DNA of 64,000 nucleotides from Cryptomeria japonica (GCF_030272615.1 NC_081415.1:369339667-369403666); one strand, 5' to 3'; positions 11,848 through 24,561 are shown, numbered from the stretch's first letter. Notes: generated by a model not told the origin, from the sequence alone. Program-made: numbers and translations.

Positions 11848-13375
11848 AACCTTGATTTTCAAGGCTGGGAGACCTCTTAATTGAGTTTATAACTCGATGT
11901 ACCTAACAGATCCCTTACTAGTTCCAATTAAAATTAGAAGCTACCTGGTTCACCTCCGAAAGGGGGGATAATCTTTGTGCAAGAGAGATAGTAACTCTCC
12001 CAAGATACTTGTCATTTCGTTCCCCCATTAGCATTTGGAGTTGGCTAATACGACGTTGAGAATCCATTGCGTGAGACTTAGTGACCATATTCTGATTAGC
12101 TATTGGCTGTGTACCTGAGTCTACAATCAAAGGTTTTCTTCTCTCATCAAATTCCATAGGGTTTGCATGTTGTGATTGAAGTTATTATTCATATTACAAG
12201 TTTTTTGTGTTTTCATCCCTCAAACTAAAACAAGAAACAACTCAGTGATCAAAAACTCTATCCACGTCAGAACTAGTCTATCCTAAGTCGAAACTCTGTC
12301 CAAAACTAGTCTATCCTAGTCGAAAATATGTCCGTGTCAAAACTAGTCTATCCCAAGTCGAAACTATGTCCAAAAATAGTCTATCATAAGTCAAAAAACT
12401 ATCCAAAACTAGTCTATCCTATTCGAAACTCTACCCATGTCAAAACTAGTCTATCTTAAGTTGAAACTCTGTCCAAAACTAGTCTATCCTAGTCGAAACT
12501 CTATCTGTATCACAAACTAGTATACCTTAACTATCATAAATTCAGTCCACCCCTAAACTGCTCATCATCAGTCAATGATCAAAAACTTAGTCCATCTCAA
12601 ATCTGGTTATACTCAGTCATTGAAAACCCAAAATTTTGCCTGTCCAGAAAACAGTCATATAAGTCTTCTTATTTATTGTCCTGGTTCATATTCTATGTTG
12701 TATGATATTCCATCAGTCATAACAGTCTGTCATTTGAGCCTTCATCCTGTGTCATATGAGCTCTGATTGTCTGTCATCCAGTTCTGAGAATTGTCATTTT
12801 ACCTTGCATCCCTTGTCATATGATAAACTTTTTCACTGAACAATCTGTTGTTCCAGACATACCCATCTTTCATACGGTACTAGGCATCAACTTGTACGAA
12901 ACACTATTGTCATTATCCTAAAACTAGCATACTGTCATCTGGTCCTGCAAAACCTGTCATATAGATCTCTGATTTTGTCAGTCTAGAATAGTAAAACTTG
13001 CCTAAAACAGTTTACAATGAGCATAATACTGGTTATCATCACCCTGAGCATAAAAAGATCAAGATAGTGTACCTCTTCCATTTGTGTTGCATGATTTGGT
13101 CGATCATCTTTCAGCTAGTTCAATCAACTACTTATCAAACCTAAGTCACTTAGATAGTGTCTTATACAGGATAGATCGTTCTTGAAACCAAACTGAGTCT
13201 TAGTCACTTCTCTCAGTTGAACTTAGATAAACGTCTTATACAGGATAGATCATTCTTGAAACCAGACTAAAACTTAGTTGCTTCTCTCAAACAATACATT
13301 AACCAAACAACTAGCTCTGAATTTGATCTTGACTTCTACATCACGAACAACTTTAGGTCACACCAATAAATAAAA
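11848..13375 (+). other. TatA leader, second part
   Basis: This is the continuation of the TatA leader after the copia element. It includes a short antisense open frame of 79 codons (11918-12157, minus) with no recognisable domain, a minisatellite (12254-12520), and a stretch rich in GTCATAT/TCATACG-like motifs (about 12640-12990). A near-duplicate pair with GTCTTATACAGGATAGATC occurs at about 13150-13260. I see no supported gene before the gag ATG at 13376. Confidence 0.55.
12254..12520 (+). repeat. Minisatellite in TatA leader
   Basis: About eight degenerate copies of a ~30-35 bp unit containing AACTAGTCTATCCTAAGTCG followed by an AAACTCTGTCC-like half. The units vary in length and sequence, so the array is old. 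Confidence 0.85.
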
Positions 13376-15093
13376 ATGCCTATTCAAACCAAGAGTTCTT
13401 GTAAGAAAGATGCCAAAGGCAAAGGGCAACCCTTTTCATATAAAGATAATCCATTTTACGAAGAGGATCCTCTAACTAATAAACCTTCATCATCAGAGAT
13501 ACCAGTTTATGATGAACCTTTATCTCCCACTATACCTAGAACAAAACAAAATAACAAAGACAACCTCAGTATTCATGATACTAACATCGATTACTCATCA
13601 AGTGAATCTGAAGAATTTGAACCTCTAGAAAAAGTTATTCATAGATGTCAAAAGGATAAAGATTTCTGAAAAATGATGAAGGTTATCATGGCTAGAGAAA
13701 AAGAAGACTATTTTCTAGAACTATTAAAATAAGGTGCCAAACATCCTACTAGATATGACGTTTAGACTCTCATTACTAAAAAGGAAGAATCACCTTTAAT
13801 AATGGTACACAGAACTGAAAAATAAGGATAAGTCCCCAAAACAATATTCTCTGGAGATAATATGCCCATTTTTGTTTGACAAAAAATTATACATGCCTCC
13901 ATTTTCTTCACGAGTTGAGATCAGAAAATTTGACAAATATGATGGTAACTCAGATCCCCAGGACCATATCAGAGAATTTTGTGCTTTATGTATGGAGTTC
14001 ATGCACGACCAAACGTAGCTCATGTGCCTTTTTCCGAGGAGTTTGGGAGGACAAGATATGGAATGGTTCTGAAGTCTACCTAAGGGAGTAAAAACTTTTG
14101 AAGAACTAATCCAATTGTTTTTACAACAATACTCCTATAAAATTTGACATCCTGTTACTATGATCAAACTTTGCAATACCAAATAGAAAATAGGGGAGCC
14201 TTTTCTCACTTTCCTCTGTTGGAGAAAGATGTTCTCTAGGTATTCACGACCTATCCTAGATTTTGAGAAAATGGATATATTCTTCAACAATCTGATCCTT
14301 GAATTGAAATATAGTATCCAAATGCAAGTGCACCCATCATTTAACAAAATGGTAGATAATGCTATCCGAATGGAAGATGTGCTTATAAAGAAAGGAGATA
14401 TCTCACCTTGGAAATAAACACAACCAGGATCTAGCTCTAAAGAGAAGAACAAGTATTAGAAGTATGGCAAAGACAACAACAAGAATGTTGTTAATGAAGG
14501 AGTAGTAGACACTATTAAAACCAACTAGAAGCCCATGATATTCAACTTGGCTAGTGGCACACAAGCACTTAAAGCAGCTAAAACCACAACAGAAAATCCT
14601 TCGAAGAAAGTAAAAGAGTGGTTCAAAGAGAAACCGTGGCTTTTGAAACCTAGACGCGAATTCACTCCTCTAGAAGAATCATACGAATCCACTTTCAAAA
14701 CCCTATTGGCAAACAACCTAATAACGTTTCTAGATAATTCTAGGCCATATGATCCAGAAGTCAAACCAAAAATGGTGGAGAGAAAATGAATATTGTGACT
14801 ACTATCAAAATAAAGGTCATAACACAAACAACTGCATAAAGCTCAAGCATGAGATTCAAGATCTCATAGATGCTGGTAAAATTGTTGTTGGGAATCACCC
14901 GAAAAATAGTGATCACAAAGATTTTAAGGATCCTTTACCTATTTATGAACAAGGTGATTCCTCAAAGTCAAAAGGAGGTGCTAAAGTAAATTACGCTTAT
15001 ACTAGCAATGACAATGTCATCAACATGATTGAGTCTTCCCAACCTGAATATTGCAATATGATTATAATCAAAGAAAAACAACATGAATCATGA
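13376..15093 (+). pseudogene. TatA Gag, broken
   Basis: The ATG at 13376 (MPIQTKSSCKKDAKGK) begins an acidic, serine-rich N-terminal region. The capsid-like retrotransposon Gag domain lies at about 13920-14220, with KFDKYDGNSDPQDH and MEWF..LPKGVKTFEELIQLF. The nucleocapsid motif near 14790-14835 is CDYYQNKGHNTNNC, which has the C-x2-x-x4-H-x4-C spacing but tyrosine in place of the second cysteine. It is followed by LKHEIQDLIDAGKI. At least ten stops or frameshifts are present, one of them between MVERK and the zinc motif. Gag packages the element RNA in the cytoplasm; this copy cannot be translated intact. Confidence 0.88.
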
Positions 15094-15489
15094 CATGCAA
15101 ATGCTATGACCCATTCTTAAAAGAAAGGAACTCTCCAAGGAGCTAGTTCTTCAACTTTGACTCAAACACCATCAAACCTACCAACCTCGTCAAACAAACA
15201 AAAAGATTCAACATTTGATAAATTTAAATAGCTAACTTCATCATCATCTTCTAGATATAGCATTGTTGACCAACTGAAGAGGACAAATTCTCAAATCTCA
15301 ATCTTTGAGTTGCTTAAAATCTCTTTTTCTCATAAAGAGATCCTAGACAAAGCATTGCTCACCACTAATGTTCCAAAAGATTTAGATATTGATCGGTTTC
15401 AATCTATTGTGGGTCATCTAACTTCACCTCACTATCTGACCTTCTTTGAAGAAGATGACAACTCGCTAAATCATCCACATAACTAGCCA

Positions 15490-16128
15490 TTGCATATTGA
15501 AGCCATGATCCATAAACACAGAGTTAAACATGTTTTGATAGATGGAGGCATGAAGTTGAATATTTGTACTTACAGTCTGCTTACACAACTAGGATTTTCT
15601 AAAAATGTCATTGATCTGACCAAGAAAATAACAATTAAAGCCTATGATGAAGAAGAAAGGACCTCTAAAGGTCTGGTATCATTACCAATCAGGGTTGTAG
15701 AAAGAGATGTCATTTTCCAGGTACTTGATCTTCCTTTGTCATACAATATCTTACTGGGCAAGCCATGGATTCATGAAATGAAGGTAGTTCCATCTACATA
15801 CCATCAATGCTTAAAATTTCCTTATAACAGAGTTGAAGTCAGTATCCTCGCCGATACAAATCTCCCCTGTAATGCATTGACAAAAGGTGCTGATACCTTT
15901 GTGCCTCATAATAGGGAAACCTCTACAAATGAAAGTCCAAAAGCTCTGATGAAGGACTTAGAAAAGAAATTGAAGATTACAAATACTGGCATGGATGGAT
16001 ACAAGATAGAACTAGTACTTTCATTAGTCTCTCTTCCTCTTTCACTGAAACAGTTGGGAAAACCATCAGAGGCTATGAGAACACATAATTCAACTCCGAA
16101 TATCATATATGATGGTCTTTTTGTATAG
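15490..16128 (+). pseudogene. TatA retropepsin-like protease
   Basis: A 212-codon open stretch. It contains HVLIDGGMKLNICT, the position of the retropepsin active site (usual form L-I-D-G-G-S/A), and the flap-side motif NILLGKPWIHEMKVVPS followed by YHQCLKFP, all typical of plant gypsy proteases. The residue after D-G-G is methionine, where small residues are normal. Upstream, 15094-15489 is broken linker. The stop at 16126 separates it from the G-patch-like segment in the same polyprotein. Confidence 0.85.
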
Positions 16129-16257
16129 TCTTCTACTTTCCTGGCAGATGAAATAGAAGAGGATGCTATTCTTAAGTGGATTTTCAAGGAAGATAGTCAA
16201 AACAAGGAAGTACGACATTGTGAGATTTCCCCAACCCAATATGGTCCCGACTACAAA

Positions 16258-16725
16258 ATGATTCGATGCATGGGATATTCTGGAATTGGTCCCATGGGAA
16301 AACATCAAGAGGGTATTACTGAACCAATTCAGCTGCAAACAAAATCTACAAATGATAATGCTGGACTGGGATACAATCCAAAAAAGACATCAAACCAAAA
16401 ACATGCTTCTAAGTCTAAGTGGAAGAAAAGGATATTGCCTTCAACATCACAGGAAGTCGACGCTCAACAAACAGAAGAAAGGTATAGAAAAGAACAAGAG
16501 GAACTACCAATCAAGAGAGAAGAAATAGTCACTACTCAAGTTCCAATGGTATCAGCTACAACACTACAGGGAGTTGAAGTTCCAGAAGATATGAGAGACG
16601 AAGTAGAAAGAGTCAGAGAATCGTTTGCACCCTTGAAAATTCCAGTCACATACACTGGTAGGCAACAAGTAGATGATTCAGAGACAGACTCAATGAGTAT
16701 GAATAGGGTCCAGACCACATCTTAA
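16258..16725 (+). pseudogene. TatA G-patch-like segment after protease
   Basis: The first ~45 residues contain MGYSGIGPMGKHQEGI and, after a short gap, GLGYNPKK. Together these match the glycine spacing of a G-patch (G-x2-G-x-G-x-G-x3-G ... GLG-Y). The remainder is charged and contains no known domain. G-patch motifs bind nucleic acid or helicases and are known C-terminal to protease in betaretroviruses. Its position here, between protease and RT, is directly visible; the function is inferred. A stop at 16723 ends the frame. Confidence 0.65.
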
Positions 16726-17727
16726 ATACATCTATAATAGACAATCCAGAAGAGTCCAGTGATATCACAGATGACACTCAAGAGCTGATGCGCTTAAATC
16801 TAGAAAAGGAGATACATGAAACTAGACTAAAAAGACAACAAGACTATGAAAAAGGGCTGAAGGAAGGAAGAATGCTAGAAAGTTTTTCATCTATTATATA
16901 CCCCTCTAAAAAGATAAAACATATCAGGTATGGGACTACACAAGAAGAATTGGAAGCTACAGAAGTAGAACCAGTAATTAGTCCAGAGGAAGCTGAATGG
17001 AGTAGATGACAAGGAGTCACAGAACCATCAAGATCATGTCAATAGGTGTGTTAGATACACATGATAAATGAGCCAAATATTGAAGGAACTTGCAACATTA
17101 AAGATGTAGGTGTTGATACCATATATATATATATTCACTCGACCACTTGAAGAAGACTTAGAAACTTCATCCGATGACTCTAATGACTCTGACAACAGTC
17201 CTATTTATGACAATATCTAATTAACATCAAACTCTGAATCCTTTGATGTAAATGACGAGAATCTGTCTACTGATCTTGTTACTGTCGAACCTTGATATGA
17301 AGTCCAGTCTAGCATAGAGAATGATGCTACAAGTAGGTCTATTGGATTAGGTCAGCTAAATATTAACGTGCACTTTAATAATCATGTGCTGGCTCTTCCT
17401 GGTCTCAAGACATTTACGCAAGGTAGTCTTCTAGAACTCAAATTTTTGATTCACAGTTATGATGACAATACCGTGAACTCCCTTGAACCTGTCCACGCTC
17501 TATCCTTGGTACATCTTGAATTAATTGACTGTAGTCTACAAGACCAACCCATAAATGTACCTACTTTTGCCAATGACTATATGCTAGCCTATTACCTAAA
17601 CACAGTTGAACCCATGTACTCTTCCACCAGCAAACAAAGTGAAAACATGACTGAAATAGATATCAAGTATCTTTGTCGCAAAAATTAGAAAAATAAAAAT
17701 AAAATATTTGATGGCAAAAACCACATT
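16726..17727 (+). pseudogene. TatA linker between protease and RT
   Basis: Broken reading frames (for example 16788-17009 and 17368-17688) with acidic, low-complexity composition. Similar long linkers occur between protease and RT in Tat elements. A short (TA)n run lies near 17121. Nothing here can be assigned to a catalytic domain. Confidence 0.5.
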
Positions 17728-18947
17728 GTGGCAGTGTTAGAATCTAAAAAAGAGAAAATAAAGGACGTACCTAAGGGTGAAAACCTCTCTGAGGTGCCTA
17801 AAGGTGAGATACTTGATATACTGCCAAGTCATTTCCAGGAGAGGTCTTTTATATTGATCGAGCCAACTCAACCAAGGAAAATTGCAAGTCAAGAGATACC
17901 ACACATCATTCATGTAGCTCAATCACTATCAGCAGAAGAATTGAAAGATTTCACTCATCTCTTTTAAGAAAAGAAGATCAATTTTGCATGGACGTACTTT
18001 GATATGCTAGGCCTAGATCCTAATCTTATGATGCACCATCTTTCTATCACACCAGGAGTTAAACTAGTCAAGCAAAAACTCCGTAAGATGCACCCTCATG
18101 TGGCACTGCTAGTCAAGGCTGAGCTAGAAAACTGCTAAAAGCTAGATTTATCAGAGCTATAGACTATGCAGAATGGATTTCAAACATAGTACCTATGTCA
18201 AAGGCAGACAAATCTATTAGGGTTTGCACATATTTTAGAGATATCAACAAAGCTTGTCCGAAGGATGACTTTCCATTACCAAACATTGATATGATAGTCG
18301 ATATGAATGCTGGATATGAGATGTACTCATTAATGGATGGATTCTCTAGCTATAATTAGATCAAAATAGCTCCTGGCGATTAAGAAAAGTTGACTTTCAC
18401 CTGTGCATGAGGAACCTTTTGCTGGAACGTCATGCCATTTGGGCTAAAGAATGCAAGAGAAACTTACCAAAGAGTAGTAACTACTATCTTTCATGATATG
18501 ATGCATAAGAATATGAAAGATTATGTTGATGACACTTTAGTGAAGACTATGCAGAGATCCACACATATTCAAGAGCTAGGCCCTATACTGGATAGAATGG
18601 AAAAATTCAAAGTTTAGCTAAATCCAAAAAAGTTTGCATTCAGAGTGACATCTGGTAAACTACTTGGATACATCATTTCAAAGAAGGGAATCAAGGTTGA
18701 TCCTGAGAAGGTCCAAGCTATAATGGAAATACCACCTCCGAAGAACATGAGTCAAATGAAAAGTTTATAGGGATGTCTCCAATCAATCAGATACTTTATT
18801 TCTCAACTAGCAAACAAAGCTCAACCTTTCACAAAAGTATTGAGGAAAGGAGTAATATACATCTGGGATCGAAAATGTGAACATCAACTTCAATAGATCA
18901 AAGAGTACATTTCCATTCCACCAATATTGATGCCACCAATTTAGGGT
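17728..18947 (+). pseudogene. TatA reverse transcriptase, broken
   Basis: The pre-RT region reads LSAEELKDFTHLF, then a gypsy RT: MHPHVALLVKAELE (shifted by a base), ISNIVPMSKADKSIRVC, YFRDINKACPKDDFPLPNID, then MPFGLKNARETYQR and the catalytic YVDDTLVKT near 18520. Downstream are LNPKKFAFRVTSGKLLGYII and the thumb/connection region. Stops near 18358, 18380, 18409, 18615, 18767, 18895 and 18942 disable it. RT copies the packaged element RNA into DNA when intact. Confidence 0.92.
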
Positions 18948-19292
18948 AAACCATTGATCTTATACATATATGCTACTGATTCATCATTGGGGGCACTTTT
19001 GGCACAACATGATGAAAATAAAAAAGAGAGAGCTATATATTACATTAGAAGAACATTGGTGTCTTATGAAATGAACTACACTATAATAGAAAAAGCATGC
19101 TTGGCATTAGTCTTTGCATCACAAAAATTGAGACATTACATGTTAGCACATTCCATCAAGCTAGTAGCTAAGATTGATCCACTCAAATATCTTCTCAACA
19201 AAGCAACACTTACCAAAAGATTTGGAAAAAGGGTCATGGTCCTTACAGAGTTTGATATTGAATATGTGGAACACAAAGCCATCAAAGGATAG
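18948..19292 (+). pseudogene. TatA first RNase H
   Basis: KPLILYIYATDSSLGALLAQ begins the RNase H domain fused to gypsy RT, followed by the RAIYYIRRTLVSYEMNYT and KLRHYMLAH motifs. It has a 112-codon open stretch ending in TAG at 19290, then continues into the second RNase H. The catalytic pattern is weak, as is common for the first RNase H in Tat elements, which are thought to rely on the second. Confidence 0.88.
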
Positions 19293-19970
19293 GTGATTGC
19301 AGATCAAATTTCTGAGGCTCCACTTGAAGACACTCAACCGCTGCATATAGGGTTTCTAGATGAATCAATAATGCACCTTACTCAACAATCATGGAAGATG
19401 TTCTTTGATGGGTCTTTCACTCAAAATGGTTTTGGTGCTGGAATAATTTTTATTAATCCTCAAAAGTATTCAATCCCAAAGGCTTATAAGATTCTTTTCC
19501 CTTGTACAAACAACATTGCAGAGTATGAAGCTTTGGTAAACAGGATCAAGCTGGCTATCAAATGGAAGGTTGTTAAATTACAAATCTATGGAGATTCTTA
19601 GCTAATCATCAATGAAATAAATGATACATATCAGACTTGAAATGAGAAACTGATGCCTTATAAGAGAATGATTGATGATCTCAAGAAGTATTTTACTTTG
19701 GTATCATTCATGCAGATTCCCAGATCAACAAATAGAGTGGCAGATGCTATGGCCACCTTGGCATCTATACCAGAGTTACAAGAGTCTAATTTTTGCTTTG
19801 AATTCTTGGTGGAAGAGTTACATTACCCTACCTATGATTCTCTTGAGTCCCAGATATTTTGTTCTATTATTGGACATGACTCATCCCACTACAAACACAT
19901 CTACTCTTATCTGTGTGACCAAATTATCCCAAAAAATCTTACCCGTAATGAGAAAAGGAACCTAACCTGA
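19293..19970 (+). pseudogene. TatA second (archaeal-type) RNase H
   Basis: The domain from about 19390 reads KMFFDGSFTQNGFGAG (first catalytic D), NNIAEYEAL (E), IYGDS (D) and NRVADAMATLAS (last D). All four catalytic positions are visible. A stop after IYGDS (19600) and another near 19638 break it. This is the additional RNase H that defines the plant Tat lineage; it removes the RNA strand and may help primer cleavage. Confidence 0.92.
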
Positions 19971-21142
19971 AACGCTTCCTGGTACATCATCATTGTTAAC
20001 GATTTGTTTAGGCAAGGTTTGGATAGTGCATTGCTTAGGTGTCTAGAAACTGAAGAGTCTAAACGTGCATTATCAAAAGTCGATGAAGGTATTTGTGGAT
20101 CTCATTTCAATGGTCTTACTCTAGCTCAGAAACTACTAAGGGCTGGCTACTACTGGCTAGACATGGAGAAGGAGGCTATAAAGTTTTCTAAAACTTGTGA
20201 GAAGTGTCAGCTACATGGAAATCTCATACATGCTCCAGCAAGGGATCTCATACCCTTCATCACACATTGGCCTTTTTAGCAATGTGCCTTTGATCTCATT
20301 GGTCAGATATATCTTTCATCATCCAATGGACACAAGTTTATCATAACTTCCACTGAGTACTTCGCTAAGTGGGTAGAAGCGATTCCACTCATTAAAGCAA
20401 CCAGTAAACAAGTAGCTCTATTTATCTTAAACCATATCATCTGTAGGTATGGGATAACTTCATCCATCATGACTGACAATGGAGGACAATTCAAGAATAA
20501 AGATCTAGACGAGCTCTGTGAGAAATTCAGAATTAAACAACACTGGTCATTTGTATATTACCCTCAAGGTAATGGACAAGCTGAGGCATCTAACAAAAAC
20601 CTGCTGACTATCTTACACATAATAATGAACAAATCTGGGAGGGATTGGCATTTGCAGCTCAATCCTGCATTATGGGCTTACAAAACAAGTATCAGAACAC
20701 CTATTGGGGCTACACTTTTTTCTTTGGTGTATGGGTCCAAAGTAGTACTACCTATTGAAGTGGAAATACCATCTCTAAGAGTTTTTTTGCAAGGTCTTGT
20801 TATTGATGAAGACTACAAAATAGCTAGATTGTAAGAGCTTGAATTGCTGGATGAATGTCGACAAGTGGTGTTTGATCATCTAAGAGTGTATCAAAAGAGA
20901 ATGTCCAGAGGATATAACAAGAAGGTTCGACAACAAGAATTTCAGGTTGGTGACCTAGTTCTAAGAGAAAATCCTAAAAATCAACAGTTTTGAGATAACA
21001 AAGAGAAGTTTGAACCCAATTGGCTGGGTCCCTACATCGTCACAATAGTCTTTGGCTCTAGTGCCTATCAACTCTCAACATCGGAAGGAGAACAACTCCA
21101 TGAACTGATTAACACCATCCATTTGAAGAAATTCTTTACTTA
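19971..21142 (+). pseudogene. TatA integrase, broken
   Basis: The N-terminal zinc-binding part is GSHFNGLTLAQKLLRAGYYW with CEKCQLHGN (H-H-C-C). The core follows with FDLIGQI (D), MTDNGGQF (D) and QGNGQAEASNK (E). The C-terminal region has the FQVGDLVLRENPKN and FEPNWLGPYIV motifs found in gypsy integrases and ends at 21142. Stops lie near 20278, 20832 and 20992. Integrates element cDNA when intact. Confidence 0.92.
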
Positions 21143-22754
21143 ATATTCTTTGCTCCAATAACCTGTACAACTAAAAAATATCCTTAAAAAAATCTAAAAA
21201 TTATAAAATGTCTTGAAAAAAAGAAAAAAAAAGGAGAAAAAGAAAGAAAAAAAAGGAAAAAGAGAGAAAATGCCTTGGTGAAAACCTGGTAAATAGGCAC
21301 CTTGGTAAAAAAAAAAATGAATCTCTGCCAAGCATGTGAAAACCTGGCAAATAAGCGCCTCTTATACTCAAGCACTCCATCTATCAACGCAACGTTGGCG
21401 TTTGCCATTTTCATGCATAGTTGCTTTCACTTGTACATATATTTCATTCACTTTTGTGACATCCTAGTTCGTTGGAACCCTCATGGCTTGAAACTGATCA
21501 ATGTCCTAGTCTTAAGTCAATCGATAGAGCACATTACATATCCTAAGTAGTATCAACCAAGTCAAATTTACGTCAGTGAAACCTGGTCGTCCAATCCGAG
21601 TCAGTCACCTGTCTCCTGACTACTAAAGAGTTTTATCATTGAGTACACAAGCAAAACAACATAATGGAAAATAATCACTAAACAATTTGAGCTATGTATG
21701 GAAATTTTCTTTGTGTGCTATCTTTTATATTGTTTTTCAATTATTATCCCTCTGAGTAACTCGAGGAAGTCTATCTTGACTAAGAGGAGCAAGGATTGGG
21801 GGCATAATATTTTCTTTGTTTTCTACTTGCAGGAATGATTTCGATGATCTGGAAACATCTAATAAGCTAGGTGTCTGTGATAAGAGCCTTCACATCAAGG
21901 TGAAATCACCACACATACCTCGAATCCGCTTATTTGTATGCTACAGGGAGGTTCACATCATTTCTTTGTCTGTTTTGAGCAAATTTCTTTATCATGCAAT
22001 CCGGGTCCCTGCGAAATCTGTCCAAGGATATGAACAAAAAAAGGGTCATTGCAAACAAGATAATTAATATTGCACATGAAAAGAAAGGAACTCTAATCTG
22101 CCTGCTATGTTTGTTAATGCTCAGTGATGAAACTTAAGCATTTCAAATCTAGTGACTAGGTTTAGGTTGCATTTCATTTTGCATCTCATTTTGCATTTCA
22201 TTCTGTATTTTGTGAATTTAGAGTGATTTCAGTATGGTAATGATCTCTTTATCTTTTGAATGAGAGTTTGAAGTTTCATCATTTCTAAGCTAAGTGGTCT
22301 CTTCTTCATCACTTCTCCGATCGAGTACTTGTGTATTGAGATGTTTAGCTGCATACATAAGCATTTTATATAGATTCATACATTCATTATCACTCATTTA
22401 AATTTATCTTATTGCATTCAAAAAATAAATTTGCACTACTCATTACTCATTTTCATTCATTTTATTTGCATATGAAAAGAAACAAAAACAAACATCCATA
22501 TTCATTTGCATTACATACAACTATACTGAAAAGATATGCATACATATAGAATAAAGCATATAGAAAAACATCTCATAAATCGATCGACACAAGTATAATG
22601 AAGTCAAATCAATATCTCATATATATAATCATCAGTCTCTTAGGGTACAAAATGATGTCAATTGACATATATAATCTCCCATCGAAGCAAGAATCATAAG
22701 GGCTACAAATAATGGGTGTGTCTACAAAAAAATCTAAGAGCTACACAAAAAGAT
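21143..22754 (+). other. TatA 3' region, no supported gene
   Basis: A purine-rich AAAGAAAAAAAAGGAG-type stretch lies at 21210-21270. Two short repeats of a GAAAACCTGG sequence follow (near 21280 and 21338). After 22080 the sequence is AT-rich with CATTTTGCATTTCATT-like direct repeats (22170-22210). Open frames here are short and carry no domain. Confidence 0.5.
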
Positions 22755-24561
22755 CTAGCTCTCTGCCTCTCCCTCATTGCTAGGTGGTGGAGGAAGTGGA
22801 TCCTGCTGACCCAGATCCTACCTAGGTGTCTGAGCTCTTTCTGATTGAGCCATATACTGAGAATACGGTACAACATGCTGTGCTACTAGAACTGGTATGC
22901 TATAAGCCACAACATAATAGGCTTCCCAACTCGTCTGATGAAGAACCTATGCCACAAACCATCTCGCTCTACCCTCATCTCTACTAGCTGTTGGTCTTGC
23001 TCTGCCAGTTGAGTTTGTGCCACTATCAGCTATGACTATAAAATCGCTAGGCATGCTCTCATCGACCACACTATGTCCGCCCCCTGATCCCTCGCAGGCT
23101 CTCTGCCTCCATCTCTGCCACCATCACTGCCTCCATCTTGCTCATCTCTCCTCTGTCTGACCTATCTTGGAGCTACTCTCTCATCCTCTCCACTACCCTC
23201 CAGCACCCTCACTCCACTAAGTCTCACACCAACAGTCCCTAGGGATCCATCCTCCACTCTTTTCTGCTACCTACCACCAACTGGCACCCTGCTCCTGCTA
23301 GTGCCAGGACAACCACCTATCCGCCTCGGAGCCTTGGCTCTTGGTACCTACCTCTATCCCTATCCTTGTGCTTGCACAGGGGCATCATCCTCAACCTCCT
23401 CTATATGGAAGCCTGCTCTACAATGTTAGTAAATCTTGGGAATGGATGCTACTAAAACCAATCCCTGTACTGGGGAAATACCCCCGCATCTGCAATATCA
23501 TCCAGGTAATCCCACTTCAGCCACTGTAACCCAGTCAACTCCTGCATGCCTAGAGCATATGATAGCCTCGGTGCCCATCCCTACCTCTCCTCATCTGCAT
23601 AATGTGCGTATGCAGTAAACTCTTGCGAGATCCCCTAAGGTCTACCATACTGCCTCACCACTCAAGTAACAACAAACCGCTCGACCATTGTCTATGATCT
23701 ACCTATGAGAGGTTATGTCATAAATAGGTCTCTACAAATATCTCTCCAATCATCCCAAGGCTCTGGACCCCTATACAGTCTCCATATCATGACTATCAAG
23801 TCATCCAGCTGCCGTCTCCAATAATCTATCTTGCCTAGATGCGGCTGCGTAATATATCAAGAATATCGGTAAACAATAGGCTATTGTGGATCTCGAGCAT
23901 CATCCATGATCGTTCTGCATACTGGAAGGTGCTCCCAAGCCCATATTTGTAGTATCAAAAATCCTACAACCATATTCTTCCCCTCTCGGTAGACAATCTC
24001 ATGCATCTCGCGATACATGTGTGCCAATATACATGAACCCCATCCTAACCTTTGGGGCTGCTCCACAAGTCTCTCCAACATCACATAAAAACCCCTGCTA
24101 TCCCCTATCTGGCATAAGAAAGCAACCGATGAAACCTGCCAAGATGCAAGCCAGTGGAAATTTCTCACTATACTTGGTCATCATCATGTCCCAACTGATA
24201 GAATGTGTCAGAATGTCTGCATCATGAAATACCTATCTCACAACTAGTAGCCCAGGACGCTGTGCTGCATCATAATCTACCTTACCCCTAACAAAAGGGA
24301 TACAAAGAATCCTGTATATGTCCTTGGGAGTGATCGTCATCTCCCCAATTGGTAAATGAAATGTATATTATGCTCTGAATGGAACCTCTCAACTAATGCA
24401 TTGAGCATACCCTGATTCACATGGATATCAGGCAACTCAAGAAGATGAGTCAATCCACACAAATCTATATGAGCCAGGTCTACATCAGATAACTTACAAA
24501 CTAATGTCATAGTCAATGGATATACACATCTGAAAAACACATGAGGCAATCGAACCTGCAA
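22755..24561 (-). pseudogene. Antisense plant mobile domain (PMD/MAIN-like) pseudogene
   Basis: The minus strand encodes a decayed plant mobile domain, the family of Arabidopsis MAIN/MAIL1 and the phosphatase-7-like long form. From the start: DLCGLTHLLELPDIHVNQGM, then after a frameshift MTITPKDIYRILCIPFV, a central SWDMMMTKYSEKFPLACI, then FLILQIWAWEHLPVCR and WRRQLDDLIVMIWRLYRGPE. A tail with RQYGRPQGISQEFTAYA precedes a low-complexity C-terminus ending at 22755. It opposes the TatA genes and sits between integrase and the 3' LTR. Numerous stops are present, several of them CAG-to-TAG type. PMD segments are known to be carried by plant transposons, including antisense in Ty3/gypsy elements. 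A TTTTTGCAG just upstream of 24561 could be a splice acceptor. Confidence 0.85.

Noticed and set aside
11918-12157. 79-codon antisense frame in the TatA leader
   Set aside because: No domain and no second copy in the window; kept as a remark only.
12254-12520. CRISPR-like array
   Set aside because: Repeats are degenerate with no spacers and the DNA is plant; it is a minisatellite. No CRISPR array occurs in the window.
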